NCBI RefSeq assembly: GCF_014897585.1
Contig: NZ_JABUXW010000003.1
Span: forward strand, 62,001-126,000
Direction: 5' to 3'
Origin: Brachybacterium tyrofermentans
GTDB taxonomy: Bacteria; Actinomycetota; Actinomycetes; Actinomycetales; Dermabacteraceae
Length of the DNA: 64,000 bases
The translations under genes were made by a program, and so were the position numbers. The notes under the pieces are model-generated. The model did not search any database, was not told the DNA's origin, and saw only the letters and a program-made list of their open reading frames with translations. Below are positions 1-8,654 of this stretch, in pieces (position 1 is the stretch's first letter; each line of letters starts with the position of its first letter).

Positions 1-34
1 CGTGATCAATCCCGACCTCCAGGAGCTCCCATGA
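1..34 (+). CDS. C-terminus of an upstream protein (partial)
   Basis: The first bases form an open frame ending [10 protein letters not shown] and a TGA at 32-34, which overlaps the globin ATG by the ATGA arrangement seen at many junctions here. It is probably the 3' end of a gene lying left of the window and co-transcribed with the globin gene. Ten residues are too few to assign a family. Confidence 0.4.
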   Translation, partial: VINPDLQELP

Positions 35-471
35 CCACCCCGCCTGCTCAGATCAGCTTCTACGAGGCCGTCGGCGGCCACCCCACGTTCGAGGCGCTCA
101 TCGACCGCTTCTACGAGGGCGTCGCCGAGGATCCGGTGCTGCGCCCGATGTATCCCGAGGAGGACCTCACCGGGGCGAAGGACCGCTTCCGCACCTTCCT
201 CGAGCAGTACTGGGGCGGGCCCAAGACCTATGGCGAGCAGCGCGGCCACCCGCGGCTGCGGATGCGCCATGCCCCGTTCCCGGTCTCGCCGTCGGCCCGC
301 GACGCCTGGCTGCGGCACATGCGCACGGCGATCGACTCCCTCGACCTGCCGCCGCTGCACGCCGACACCCTGTGGGACTACATGGACCGGGCCGCGCAGT
401 CGATGGTGAACACGGTCGACGGCGGCGAGGCCCCGGCTGCCGGGCGGACCATCCCGGACCATCTGACCTGA
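31..471 (+). CDS. glbO: Group II truncated hemoglobin (trHbO)
   Basis: This 146-residue heme protein matches the actinobacterial trHbO pattern, which binds oxygen and may handle NO or peroxide. Expected heme-pocket residues are present: Tyr28 (B10), Tyr41 (CD1), proximal His80 in RMRHAPF, and Trp93 (G8) in DAWLRHM. The conserved block [17 protein letters not shown] precedes the proximal His. An AGGAG at 21-25 lies 5 nt before the ATG and supports this start. It appears co-transcribed with the gene ending at 34 and converges with the thioesterase gene ending at 499. Confidence 0.93.
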   Translation: MTTPPAQISFYEAVGGHPTFEALIDRFYEGVAEDPVLRPMYPEEDLTGAKDRFRTFLEQYWGGPKTYGEQRGHPRLRMRHAPFPVSPSARDAWLRHMRTAIDSLDLPPLHADTLWDYMDRAAQSMVNTVDGGEAPAAGRTIPDHLT

Positions 472-498
472 GGGCGTCCGGCGCCCGGGGCGAGCCCG

Positions 499-1080
499 TC
501 AGTCGCGGAAGGTGAGCCCCTCGCCCTGGAACCGCTCGAGCTGCGCGCGTGTCGCGGCGTCCAGCCGCATCGGGGTGCCGGCCTCGGCATCGATCATCAC
601 CACCACGGTGCGGGCACGGGCGTAGGGCGCCGCGCCGTCGGGATCATCGCGCGTGAGCACGAGGTAGTCCACGCTCAGGCTCGCCCCGCCCAGGCGGGAG
701 ATCCACAGGCGCACCACGGCCCCGTCGCGGCGGTGACCCATGGATCGCACGTACTCGATGCGCTGCGAGGCGATCACGGTGCTGATCGTCGAACCGACCC
801 CGCCTCCGGGCAGCGCGGCGGCCGGCGCCGGAGCACCGAGCGCGATCTGCTCCTCGGGCGCCGGCCAGAAGGCCCCGATGCGGGCCTCCTCCAGCAGCCG
901 CACCATCGCGGCGTTGTTCACGTGCCCGTAGGCGTCCAGGTCGGTCCAGCGGACGGGGACCGCGATGTCGACGTGCGCCGCGCCCCGGATCTGCTCGACC
1001 TGCTCTGCCTGCTCGACCCGGGGAGCCGGTTCTGGATGCCCACGATGGTCACTGCGGTTCGTTGATGTGGTGTCGGCCAT
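499..1080 (-). CDS. Acyl-CoA thioesterase, single hotdog fold (FadM/4HBT family)
   Basis: This 193-residue hotdog protein likely hydrolyses acyl-CoA thioesters in the cytosol. The signature WTDLDAYGHVNNAAMVRLLEEAR carries the catalytic Asp and the D-x-GHVNN block of the 4-hydroxybenzoyl-CoA thioesterase superfamily. The N-terminal 45 or so residues are polar and probably disordered. An upstream in-frame ATG at 1089 lies inside a TACGAT -10 element (1088-1093), which is 7 nt from the ATG at 1080, so 1080 is the likelier start and the mRNA should be leaderless. The gene diverges from the TesB-type thioesterase gene. The natural substrate is unknown. Confidence 0.85.
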   Translation of the reverse strand: MADTTSTNRSDHRGHPEPAPRVEQAEQVEQIRGAAHVDIAVPVRWTDLDAYGHVNNAAMVRLLEEARIGAFWPAPEEQIALGAPAPAAALPGGGVGSTISTVIASQRIEYVRSMGHRRDGAVVRLWISRLGGASLSVDYLVLTRDDPDGAAPYARARTVVVMIDAEAGTPMRLDAATRAQLERFQGEGLTFRD

Positions 1081-1149
1081 GGTCAGCATCGTATTGCCTG
1101 TGTCGGTCCGTGCCGTCCCCCGTCGAGATGGACCAGTACGATCAGTCCT

Positions 1150-2106
1150 ATGAGCGCACCCCTCCATGACCCGGCGGCTGTCGCAGCGGGCCTGATCGAG
1201 CTGCTGGACCCGCGCGCGATCGAGATCGCCCCGGACTTCGCCACGCCCGCGACCGTGGCCGCCTTCCAGGCGGACTCCTCCCCGCAGCCCGGGGGCCATG
1301 TGTTCGGCGGGCAGGTGATGGGCCAAGCCGTGACCGCTGTGGGCCGGACCGTGCCCGAGGGGCGCCGCATCCATTCCATGTACTCGTACTTCCTGGCCCC
1401 GGGCGATCCGGCGCACCCGATCCGTTTCCAGGTCGATGCGCTGCGCGACGGGAACTCCTTCTCGGTGCGCCGCGTGCTGGCCACCCAGCCGGGCCGCACC
1501 CGGGCCGACGGGACCACCGAGGGCGAGCGCACCATCCTCGCGATGACCGCCTCGTTCCAGGAGCAGCAGGAGGGTCTCGAGCATCAGGAGCGCGCCCCCG
1601 AGGCCCCGGATCCCGAGGGGCTTCCGACCACCGCCCAGGTGCTCGAGGGGATCGACCACCCGGTGGCCCGCTACTGGGCCACCCAGCGACCGATCGACAT
1701 CCGCCACGTCACCGACCCGATCTACCTGCGCCCGGATCCCACCTCGGAGTCCCCGGAGGCCACCGAGACGCAGATGGTGTGGATGCGCATGATCGCCCCG
1801 GTCCGGGCGGAGCCGCTGCTCCACGACGCGATCCTCGCCTTCGCGAGCGACTACACGCCCTTCGAGCCGATCCTGCGCCGGCAGGGTTTGAGCTGGATGA
1901 CGCCCGGTCTGCGCATGGCCACGATCGACCACGCGATCTGGTGGCACCGGCACGTGGATACCAACGAGTGGCTGCTGTACGTGCAGCGCTCCCCCTCAGC
2001 CTCCGGCGGGCGCGGCCTGACCCACGGCCAGCTGTTCGACCGCTCCGGCGACCTCGTCGCGACCGTGACCCAGGAGGGCATGATCCGGGTGAAGGACGGC
2101 TCCTGA
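1150..2106 (+). CDS. tesB: Acyl-CoA thioesterase II (TesB)
   Basis: This 318-residue double-hotdog thioesterase cleaves medium and long acyl-CoAs. Residues matching the E. coli TesB catalytic triad are visible: Asp234 in FASDYT, Thr258 in MATIDHAIWWH, and Gln308 in TVTQEGM. The substrate-binding FGGQVMGQA stretch is at about 52-60. Length fits the family. A TACGAT at 1137-1142 lies 7 nt before the ATG, predicting a leaderless transcript. The gene is divergent from the FadM-type thioesterase gene, so two structurally different acyl-CoA thioesterases share one 69-bp promoter region. Confidence 0.93.
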   Translation: MSAPLHDPAAVAAGLIELLDPRAIEIAPDFATPATVAAFQADSSPQPGGHVFGGQVMGQAVTAVGRTVPEGRRIHSMYSYFLAPGDPAHPIRFQVDALRDGNSFSVRRVLATQPGRTRADGTTEGERTILAMTASFQEQQEGLEHQERAPEAPDPEGLPTTAQVLEGIDHPVARYWATQRPIDIRHVTDPIYLRPDPTSESPEATETQMVWMRMIAPVRAEPLLHDAILAFASDYTPFEPILRRQGLSWMTPGLRMATIDHAIWWHRHVDTNEWLLYVQRSPSASGGRGLTHGQLFDRSGDLVATVTQEGMIRVKDGS

Positions 2107-2110
2107 GCCG

Positions 2111-2809
2111 TCAGGACTGGGCCGCGACCACGTCCCGGGCAATGCCAGCTGGGTCCTCGGCGTCCATGATCGCGCGCACGAGCGCCACCCCGGCGATCCC
2201 GATCCCGGCCAGCGCCGGGACGTCCGCGGGGGTGATGCCGCCGATCGCGACGACCGGGAGCCGCGTCGCCGCGACGAGGGCCGCGCAGCCGTCCACGCCG
2301 AGCGGCTCGCGACCGGAGTCCTTCGTCGGGGTGGGGCGGAACGGGCCGGCGCCGACGTAGTCGAGCAGGTGGTGGATCTCCTCGGCCCCGCGCACGGTCG
2401 CCAGCGTGCCCGTGGTCAGGCCGATGATCGCCTCCGGTCCCAGGAGGGCTCGGGCCTCGGCCACGGGCAGGTCGTCCTGCCCCAGGTGGACGCCGTGCAC
2501 CTCGGCGCCCCGACGCCGCGCCGCGAAGGCCACGTCGGCGCGGTCGTCCACGACCACCCGGGTCGCGGGCCGCGCCTCGTGGACGGCCGCCGCGAGAGTG
2601 CAGGTGAGCTCGAGCAGCTCAGCGGTCGAGGCGTCCTTGGCGCGGACCTGGATCATCCCGGCACCGCCGGCCGCCGCGGCCGCGGCCGCCTCGACCGTGC
2701 GTCGGCCCGTACCGGAGGTCACCAGGTAGCAGCGCAGGTCCAGAACCTTCGGAGCTGCCGTCGGGACTCTCTGCGTGGCAGTCATCGTGAGGGGCCGCTC
2801 CCGGGTCAT
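2111..2809 (-). CDS. thiE: Thiamine-phosphate synthase
   Basis: ThiE joins HMP-pyrophosphate and hydroxyethylthiazole phosphate to give thiamine monophosphate. The 232-residue TIM barrel shows IQVRAKD near residue 57, VHLGQDD, the phosphate-contacting loop GAGPFRPTPTKDS, and VAIGGI near the C-terminus. Its ATG overlaps the thiM stop as ATGA, so it is translationally coupled as the last gene of the thiamine operon. It ends 4 nt from the end of convergent tesB. Regulation should come from the TPP riboswitch at the operon head. Confidence 0.93.
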   Translation of the reverse strand: MTRERPLTMTATQRVPTAAPKVLDLRCYLVTSGTGRRTVEAAAAAAAGGAGMIQVRAKDASTAELLELTCTLAAAVHEARPATRVVVDDRADVAFAARRRGAEVHGVHLGQDDLPVAEARALLGPEAIIGLTTGTLATVRGAEEIHHLLDYVGAGPFRPTPTKDSGREPLGVDGCAALVAATRLPVVAIGGITPADVPALAGIGIAGVALVRAIMDAEDPAGIARDVVAAQS

Positions 2810-3624
2810 CGCCCCACCTCGTCGAGGGCGTCGAGCAGGTGGAGGCGGAAGGAGCCGGGCCGGGAGGACCGCTCCTGCGCCGTCTCCCCCGCCAGCGCCA
2901 TCCAGGTGCTCGCGGCGAGCGCCGCCGTCAGATCGTCGGTCTCGACCGCCCGGCACGCGGCGGTCAGCGCGGCGAGCAGGCATCCGGTGCCGGTCACCCT
3001 GGTCAGCAAGGGCGTCCCGCGCTCCAGACGGAAGCGACCTCGGGTCGACACGATCAGGTCAGCGGCCCCCGAGACCGCGACGGCGCCGCCGGTGCGCGCC
3101 GCGATCCGGGCGGCGGCGTCCTCGGCGCTCCCGGGATCCGCACCGGAATCTGCACCGCGACCGCCGTTCCCCTCGCCGGCCAGGGCGAGCACCTCGGAAG
3201 CGTTTCCCCGCACCACCGCTGGGGACGAGGCGAGCAGGGTGCGCGCCAGCGGGGTGCGCACCGGGGCGATCCCGATCGCCGTCGGGTCCAGCACCCAGGG
3301 GCGGCCATCCCGCACCGCAGCCTCGACCGTTGCCGGGATGCCGTCCATCGCGTCGGTGCTGAGGGTCCCGAGGTTCACCACGAGCGCGTCGGCGAGGGTG
3401 GTGAGCGTCGGTGCCTCCTGGAGGGTCTCGGTCATCATCGGGCGGGCGCCCGCGGCGAGCAGGCCGTCCGCGACGAGGCCCATGGAGACGGTCGCGGTCA
3501 GGCAGTGCACGAGCGGTTCGCGCCGTCGGACCGCGTCGAGGACGTGCGCGATCGGCTCGAGGTCCGCGTCAGGGGCGCTATCAGGGGCACCGACGCGGGC
3601 TGGATCGTGCTGCAGGGGACTCAT
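2806..3624 (-). CDS. thiM: Hydroxyethylthiazole kinase
   Basis: ThiM phosphorylates salvaged 4-methyl-5-(hydroxyethyl)thiazole. The 272-residue ribokinase-fold protein has VHCLTATVSMG near residue 40, VLDPTAIG, RGNASEVLAL and the ATP/anion-hole motif RVTGTGCLLAAL containing the catalytic Cys. The common VHxxTN reads VHCLTA, so the Asn is replaced. Its ATG overlaps the stop of the transporter gene by 4 nt and its own stop overlaps thiE. A stretch rich in Gly, Asp and Ala around GEGNGGRGADSGAD is an insertion relative to the usual family. Confidence 0.9.
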   Translation of the reverse strand: MSPLQHDPARVGAPDSAPDADLEPIAHVLDAVRRREPLVHCLTATVSMGLVADGLLAAGARPMMTETLQEAPTLTTLADALVVNLGTLSTDAMDGIPATVEAAVRDGRPWVLDPTAIGIAPVRTPLARTLLASSPAVVRGNASEVLALAGEGNGGRGADSGADPGSAEDAAARIAARTGGAVAVSGAADLIVSTRGRFRLERGTPLLTRVTGTGCLLAALTAACRAVETDDLTAALAASTWMALAGETAQERSSRPGSFRLHLLDALDEVGR

Positions 3625-5054
3625 CGGGAGGTCTCCTTCTCGCCGGCGGACGGGTAGGTGGGGTCGACGGTGGTGGTCGGTGCACCGACGACGCGGTCGA
3701 GCTCGGCGTCGACCTCTCCCGGCCCGAGCCGTGGCCCGAGTGCGGCGCCGAGGATGAGCAGCGCGCCGCCGAGGGAGATCAGCGCCATCACGGACCCGTC
3801 GCGGCCGAGGAGGGCTTCGATCCCCGGCAGGTAGAACGGATACAGCGCCGGGATCACGAGGGAGAGGCTGTAGCCCATGCCGTAGCCGGTGGAGCGGACC
3901 TCCGTCGGGAACCGCTCGGAGAGGTAGGCCGCCACGGGCCCGTAGGCGGCGACGGTGATGACCTGCAGCAGGGCGGCGAAGACCGCCGCCCGCCCCACGC
4001 TCTGCGAGGTGACCGCGAGCCACCACAGCAGGGGGCCGAGCGTGGCGGCGCAGGCGCCCCAGACCAGGAACACCCGGCGTCGGCCGATGCTGGTCGACAG
4101 GTGCCCGGCGATCGCCATCACGATCGCCTGCGCGATCGACGCGATCCCGATGGCCAGGGAGACCCCGGTGGCGGGCAGCCCGGTGTCCGTCGCGAGGCGG
4201 CCGGTCAGCAGCAGCACGGTGGTGTTCGTGAGCAGCCACAGCCCCGTCATCAGCACGAAGACCTGCCAGAAGGTCCGTGCCCAGCGGCCGACGAACATGT
4301 CGCGCAGCCCGGCTCGTGGTCGCGCGGCGGCTGTCCGGTCCAGCTCCGCCCGGTCGCGCTCCGCCCTGTCCTGCTCCCTGCGGGCCTGCCGGTGGAAGAC
4401 CGGGGCGTCGGCCACCTGCCGGCTGTAGTAGATCAGCATGCCGAGCGAGGCGACCGCCCCGAGCACGAACAGCAGCCGCCAGCCCCAGGCGGCGTAGGCG
4501 TCCGGGCCGAGGATCACCAGCAGCATCGCGACGGCGAAGGCGATGCTCGCCTGCGCCCACGGGGCCATCGAGAGGATCAGCCCGCTCAGGAGCCCGCGGC
4601 GGCGCGGCCTCGACCACTCCATGGCCAGCGGGATCGCCGCGGAGTACTCGCCGGCCACGAAGATCCCGCCGAGGAATCTCAGCGCCAGGATCAGGGCGAT
4701 CGTGCCGACGCCGAGCACCTCGTGGGTGGGCATGGCGGCAATCACCAGCGCGCAGGCGGCGGTGCCGGCGATCGCGACCCGCGTGGTGCGGGTGCGCCCG
4801 AGCCGATCGGAGATGCGTCCGAAGACGACTCCGCCGATCGGACGGCCCAGCAGCATCGCGACGACGATCAGGGACCCCGTCGAGGCCGCCGCCGCGGGAC
4901 CGGCGAGCACGATCATCGCGGGGGCGAGCGCGGTGAGCGGGAGGAACACGTGGATGTTGTCGATCCAGTTGCCGACCACTCCGGCCCGCAGCGCTGCCCG
5001 TCCCTGGGGAGGGAGTCGCTCGACGTCGGGTCGGGGCGTGGCGGGGGCGCTCAC
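3621..5054 (-). CDS. MFS transporter in the thiamine operon, predicted thiamine-precursor uptake
   Basis: This 477-residue major facilitator has about twelve hydrophobic segments and the loop 2-3 motif GGVVFGRISDRLGRTRT, closest in style to the metabolite:H+ symporter branch. A charged central loop (REQDRAERDRAELDR) separates the two halves. The GTG start overlaps the thiD-tenA stop as GTGA and its stop overlaps thiM, so it lies inside the riboswitch-controlled unit. The operon context (salvage kinases only) suggests it imports HMP, hydroxyethylthiazole or thiamine. That substrate is inference; the sequence alone does not show it. Confidence 0.85.
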   Translation of the reverse strand: MSAPATPRPDVERLPPQGRAALRAGVVGNWIDNIHVFLPLTALAPAMIVLAGPAAAASTGSLIVVAMLLGRPIGGVVFGRISDRLGRTRTTRVAIAGTAACALVIAAMPTHEVLGVGTIALILALRFLGGIFVAGEYSAAIPLAMEWSRPRRRGLLSGLILSMAPWAQASIAFAVAMLLVILGPDAYAAWGWRLLFVLGAVASLGMLIYYSRQVADAPVFHRQARREQDRAERDRAELDRTAAARPRAGLRDMFVGRWARTFWQVFVLMTGLWLLTNTTVLLLTGRLATDTGLPATGVSLAIGIASIAQAIVMAIAGHLSTSIGRRRVFLVWGACAATLGPLLWWLAVTSQSVGRAAVFAALLQVITVAAYGPVAAYLSERFPTEVRSTGYGMGYSLSLVIPALYPFYLPGIEALLGRDGSVMALISLGGALLILGAALGPRLGPGEVDAELDRVVGAPTTTVDPTYPSAGEKETSR

Positions 5055-6727
5055 AGCGCACCGTCCAGAGCGAGGGCGCGGTGCCTCTGGGGAGCCGGCG
5101 CCGCCAGGCGCAGTGCCTGGTCGAAGAACTCGAGCTCGTGTCGGCAGGCGACGAGATAGGCGCGAAGGGCTGCGGAGCGTGCCGCCGGCGCGGCGGCGGA
5201 GAGCTCCCGTTCGATCAGGTCGAGGGCGCCCTGCGTCGCGGTGACGAAGTCGGGATCGCGGTAGGTGTCGAGCCAGTCCGCATACGGGTGGCCCTCCGGG
5301 ACAGCCGGCAGCGTGGCCCCGGTCTGGGCGTAGAGCCAGTAGCAGGGCAGCACGGCGGCTGCGGCGACGACGCGGTCCTCGCCCTGGGTCGCGGCCAGCA
5401 GGAAGTCGGTGTACGCACTGGTCACAGGCGATATCTCGGGTTCCTCCCGGTCGCCGTTCCAGCTGCGGTGCAGAGCGGACTCGACGGTGAGGCAGTTCGC
5501 CGCGCCATGCGCCCAGAACACCTGAGCCTCGGGCTCGCTCGACGCAGCGGACAGCGCCGCGAGCGCCCGGGAGTACCGGCGCAGATACAGCGCGTCCTGA
5601 GCCAGGTAGAAGGAGAACTCCCGGTCGGGGAGGCTGCCGTCGACCAGGGCGCGCACGAAGTCCGAGTCCGCGACGGCTCGCGCGAGGGACTCCCCCGCCG
5701 ACCAGAAGGCGCGCGTCCAGGGTCCGGCCGGTGCGACGGCGGGCTCTAGGGCAGGTCCGACTGCGCCGGCGTCGGTGGGATCCGGGGTGCCCGCGTGAGG
5801 ACCGACCGCCGCGAGGGCCGGCACGTCCTCCGGGGTCTCGAGCGTCACCGGGATCCGGCCGGGCTCGAGCCAGGGGGTCGACTCCCCTGCCGCCTCGAGG
5901 CTGCGGGCGCGGTGGGAGTGGTCCACGGGACCGTGGCCTGTTCCGACACGCAGCGCCTCCCCGTGGGCGATCGCCTCGTGGAGCCACTGCGTGGCCCAGG
6001 TGAGAGCCGCCTGCGGGGTCCCGCCGCCGCCCAGCCGTGTCGCGAGCGCTGAGGCGAGGGAGCATCCGGTGCCATGGGTGCTGGTCGAGGTCAGGCGCGC
6101 CGAGTCGACCCGGTGCTCGAGACCATCGGGCTCCACCCACGTGTTCGTGACCTGCGGAGCCTCGAGATGACCTGTCTTCACCACCACGGCGACCCCGGTC
6201 CGTGCGGCCCACTGCCGGGCCTGCGCGAGCGCCTCCTGCTCGTCGGCCGCGCGCTCCGTCCCCGCCAGCCGGGCGAGCTCCTCGATGTTCGGGGTGACCA
6301 CGGTGGCGCGGGCGCAGAAGTCGATCATCGCCTGCTCCGCGTCCGGCTCCAGGAGGCTGTCCCCGCTGGTCGCGACCATCACCGGATCCACCACCAGGAT
6401 GTGCGGCGGATGCTCGTCGAGCCAGGCGGCGACGGTCGCGATGATCGCGGCGGTGCCGAGCATCCCGGTCTTGACCGCATCGATCTGCACGTCATCGCTC
6501 ACGGCGCGCAGCTGCTGGTCGAGGAAGGCGACCGGCGGCACGTGGATATCGCGCACTCCGCGGGTGTTCTGCGCGACCAGCGCGGTCACCACGCTCATGC
6601 CGTAGCCGCCGGCCGCCGTGATGGATTTGAGGTCCGCAGCGGTGCCGGCTCCTCCGGAGGGGTCGGTGCCGGCGATCGACAGCACGCGGGGAATTCGGGC
6701 AGGGTACGACGGAGCCACTGAGGACAT
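5051..6727 (-). CDS. thiD: Fusion of HMP/HMP-P kinase (ThiD) with TenA thiaminase II
   Basis: This 558-residue protein makes HMP-PP and recovers HMP from degraded thiamine. The N-terminal ThiD domain (about 15-290) has LSIAGTDPSGGAG, VVDPVMVATSG and THGTGCSLASAL with the catalytic Cys. After an Ala/Pro-rich linker, the TenA domain (about 340-550) shows LPCYWLY, carrying the TenA nucleophile Cys, and HELEFFDQAL with the matching Glu, so it looks like the Cys class. The ATG at 6727 is the first in-frame start after the aptamer core but abuts GAAGGG; a GTG at 6718 has better spacing and is a real alternative. Confidence 0.92.
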   Translation of the reverse strand: MSSVAPSYPARIPRVLSIAGTDPSGGAGTAADLKSITAAGGYGMSVVTALVAQNTRGVRDIHVPPVAFLDQQLRAVSDDVQIDAVKTGMLGTAAIIATVAAWLDEHPPHILVVDPVMVATSGDSLLEPDAEQAMIDFCARATVVTPNIEELARLAGTERAADEQEALAQARQWAARTGVAVVVKTGHLEAPQVTNTWVEPDGLEHRVDSARLTSTSTHGTGCSLASALATRLGGGGTPQAALTWATQWLHEAIAHGEALRVGTGHGPVDHSHRARSLEAAGESTPWLEPGRIPVTLETPEDVPALAAVGPHAGTPDPTDAGAVGPALEPAVAPAGPWTRAFWSAGESLARAVADSDFVRALVDGSLPDREFSFYLAQDALYLRRYSRALAALSAASSEPEAQVFWAHGAANCLTVESALHRSWNGDREEPEISPVTSAYTDFLLAATQGEDRVVAAAAVLPCYWLYAQTGATLPAVPEGHPYADWLDTYRDPDFVTATQGALDLIERELSAAAPAARSAALRAYLVACRHELEFFDQALRLAAPAPQRHRALALDGAL

Positions 6728-6798
6728 CCCTTCGCTAGTACGAACTAGATCAGGTTCCACGGGTGTGATCTCAGCGCCGGACGGCGCACCCCGTGTCC
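6722..6798 (-). promoter_or_regulatory. TPP riboswitch (THI element)
   Basis: Read on the minus strand, the region has the conserved TPP aptamer blocks in order: GGGGTGC, GCTGAGATCACACCCG, GAACCTGATCTAG, then TACTAGCGAAGGG. P1 can form between GGACA (6798-6794) and TGTCC (6726-6722). The 3' side of P1 contains the first start codon of thiD-tenA, and the SD-like GAAGGG lies just before it, so ligand binding should hide the initiation region. This implies translational control of the whole coupled operon. Confidence 0.95.
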
Positions 6799-6805
6799 GC
6801 GGGCC

Positions 6806-6811
6806 AGTATA
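6806..6811 (-). promoter_or_regulatory. -10 element of the thiamine operon
   Basis: TATACT on the minus strand places the transcription start near 6799, the first base of riboswitch helix P1, so the mRNA would begin directly with the aptamer. No good -35 hexamer is seen at 16-18 bp. Confidence 0.55.
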
Positions 6812-6900
6812 GGCAGGCCCGTGGTCCGGCCGGCGAAGGGTCCGTCAGCGCGGCCACGGTGGCGCCCGACGGTCCTCGGCCCCCGCCGTACGATGACCGC

Positions 6901-7287
6901 ATGAGGATCGTGACCCTTCCGAGGCAGCAGATCACCGCCTTCGCCAGCAGCGGCGTCGCGATGGACTTCCTGCCGCGGATCACGGACGCGGAGCGCGCAC
7001 ATGTCCAGATCGCGCACCTCGCCGCCGGTGGGACGCTCGGCGAGCACCCGGCCGGGATGCGGCAGGTCTTCGCGGTCCTCAGCGGGCACGGGGAGGTCTC
7101 GGCCGACGGCGGCTCGCGCCGACCGATCTCCGCGGGGCAGGCGGCCTTCTGGGAGCCGGGAGAGGTGCATCAGACCTGGGCGAGCTCGGACATGGTCGTC
7201 GTGATCGTGGAGACCGCGGGACGGCTCGACCCCGATGAGCTCTTCATCGAGGTCCGTGCCACCCGCGAGGGTCCTGCCACGGACTGA
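6901..7287 (+). CDS. Small cupin-domain protein
   Basis: This 128-residue single-domain cupin has a first motif GGTLGEHPAGMRQVFAVLSG and a second motif PGEVHQTWA. One His is kept in each motif, but the usual Glu of motif 1 is absent, so metal binding may be altered. The role is unknown; small cupins of this size are often sensors or sugar/auxin-type binders. A TACGAT at 6889-6894 lies 6 nt before the ATG, predicting a leaderless mRNA divergent from the thiamine operon. It converges on the lipoprotein gene with a 5-nt gap. Confidence 0.8.
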   Translation: MRIVTLPRQQITAFASSGVAMDFLPRITDAERAHVQIAHLAAGGTLGEHPAGMRQVFAVLSGHGEVSADGGSRRPISAGQAAFWEPGEVHQTWASSDMVVVIVETAGRLDPDELFIEVRATREGPATD

Positions 7288-7292
7288 GCGGA

Positions 7293-8618
7293 TCAGCCGG
7301 TGGCGTCCTCCGCCGCGTCCTGAGCCTTCGGCAGCGCATCGGCGGCGGTCGCTGTGCCGGTGAAGACCTCGGCGATGATCGGGAGCGCTGCCCCTGTGCC
7401 CTCCGCCGAACGGTTCCCGGTCTCCGGGAGGGCCACGTCACCGGGCGCCTCCGCCAGGACGGAGACGTCCACGCCGTCGGCCTTCCACTCCTCCTGCCAG
7501 ACGCTGTGGAGATCGCGGTGGGCGGGGATGCCGAGGCGGTTCTCCGCGAGCGGCCGCTGTCCCTCCACGCTCCCCAGCCAGCTCAGCAGCTCCCCGATCG
7601 CCTCCTCGCGCTCCTCATCGTCGTCGGGCGTGATCCCGACCGCCGCGACCGCGTGCACCAGTGGGCGCGGCCCCTCGGCCCCGGCGACCGGTGGGTGGAC
7701 GGACCAGGGGAACGCCTCCTTGATCCCCTCGGCGAGGACATGGAGGTCGTAGGTTCCCGTCTGCAGGAGGCCGAGCTTGCCCTCGACGAACAGGCTCTGG
7801 CACAGGGTCTCGTCGGTGACCGCTTCGGCGCCGTCGGGCGCGAGATGGCCCGCCGTGAGGTCCGCGAGGTACTGCACGGCCTCGATCCCCTCCTGCGAGG
7901 CGAAGGTGAAGGCGCCCTTCTCGTCCTGCCAGGCGCCGCCGTGGCCGGCGATGAAGGGTCCCAGCACCGCCGATCGGTCCGGATGCGCGCTGAACCCGAA
8001 CGCCGCGCGAGCCGCGGGGTCGAACCCCTTGTCGCCGGGATGCAGGCCCTCACCGTCCACCGTGATCTCTCGGGCGAGGTCACGGAGGCTGTCCGTCTCG
8101 GCGCCGGGCTCGAAACGCAGCTCCGCGGCGTCCCCTCCCGCGGCCTCGACCAGCTCCTGGTGGGCGACCAGGATGCTCCGGTCCCAGACCTGCGGCACGC
8201 CCCACAGGGCGTCGTCGATCCGATAGAGGTCGGTGGCGGACTCCTCCCACTGCGCGGCCGCATCGGCCACGACCTCCCCGACCTCGATCAGCTGACCGCT
8301 GGCATGAGCCTCCGCGAGATTCGCCGTGTTCATCCACAGCACATCCGGCAGGGACTCCCCCGCGACATCCAGCGGGAGCTGCTTCCAGTAGTCGTCCCAG
8401 CCCATCACCTCGACGTGCACGTCGATGCCGGACTCCTTCGAGAAGGCGGCCATGGACGTCTCGTAGGCGGAGGCCGCGGCGTCGTCCCACACCCGCATCC
8501 GCAGGGTGTCGGCATCATCGACGTCCGGGGGAGCCTCCTCGGAGCACCCGGTGAGGGCCCCGATCCCGGCCACCCCCATCGCCGCGGAGGAGAGCAGGAG
8601 CTGACGACGAGTCGGCAC
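7293..8618 (-). CDS. Extracellular solute-binding lipoprotein (family 1, sugar type)
   Basis: This 441-residue protein looks like the binding component of a carbohydrate ABC importer. The signal peptide contains a twin-arginine TRRQLLL start and a lipobox LTGC, so Cys25 would be lipidated after Tat or Sec export. The mature part has typical family 1 features such as LPDVLWMNTANLAEAH and FVEGKLGLLQTGTYDL. The GTG start has GGAAGG about 10 nt upstream. No permease or ATPase gene lies next to it; the downstream neighbour on the other strand is a cupin and the upstream one is glgP. It is therefore an orphan binding protein here. Confidence 0.85.
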   Translation of the reverse strand: MPTRRQLLLSSAAMGVAGIGALTGCSEEAPPDVDDADTLRMRVWDDAAASAYETSMAAFSKESGIDVHVEVMGWDDYWKQLPLDVAGESLPDVLWMNTANLAEAHASGQLIEVGEVVADAAAQWEESATDLYRIDDALWGVPQVWDRSILVAHQELVEAAGGDAAELRFEPGAETDSLRDLAREITVDGEGLHPGDKGFDPAARAAFGFSAHPDRSAVLGPFIAGHGGAWQDEKGAFTFASQEGIEAVQYLADLTAGHLAPDGAEAVTDETLCQSLFVEGKLGLLQTGTYDLHVLAEGIKEAFPWSVHPPVAGAEGPRPLVHAVAAVGITPDDDEEREEAIGELLSWLGSVEGQRPLAENRLGIPAHRDLHSVWQEEWKADGVDVSVLAEAPGDVALPETGNRSAEGTGAALPIIAEVFTGTATAADALPKAQDAAEDATG

Positions 8619-8654
8619 GGGGTCGGGACCTTCCGTTCGGATGCTGCGGGCTGC

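Noticed and set aside
6728-6760. Upstream GTG start for thiD-tenA at 6760
   Set aside because: It lies inside the conserved TPP aptamer core and would add residues not found in ThiD proteins.
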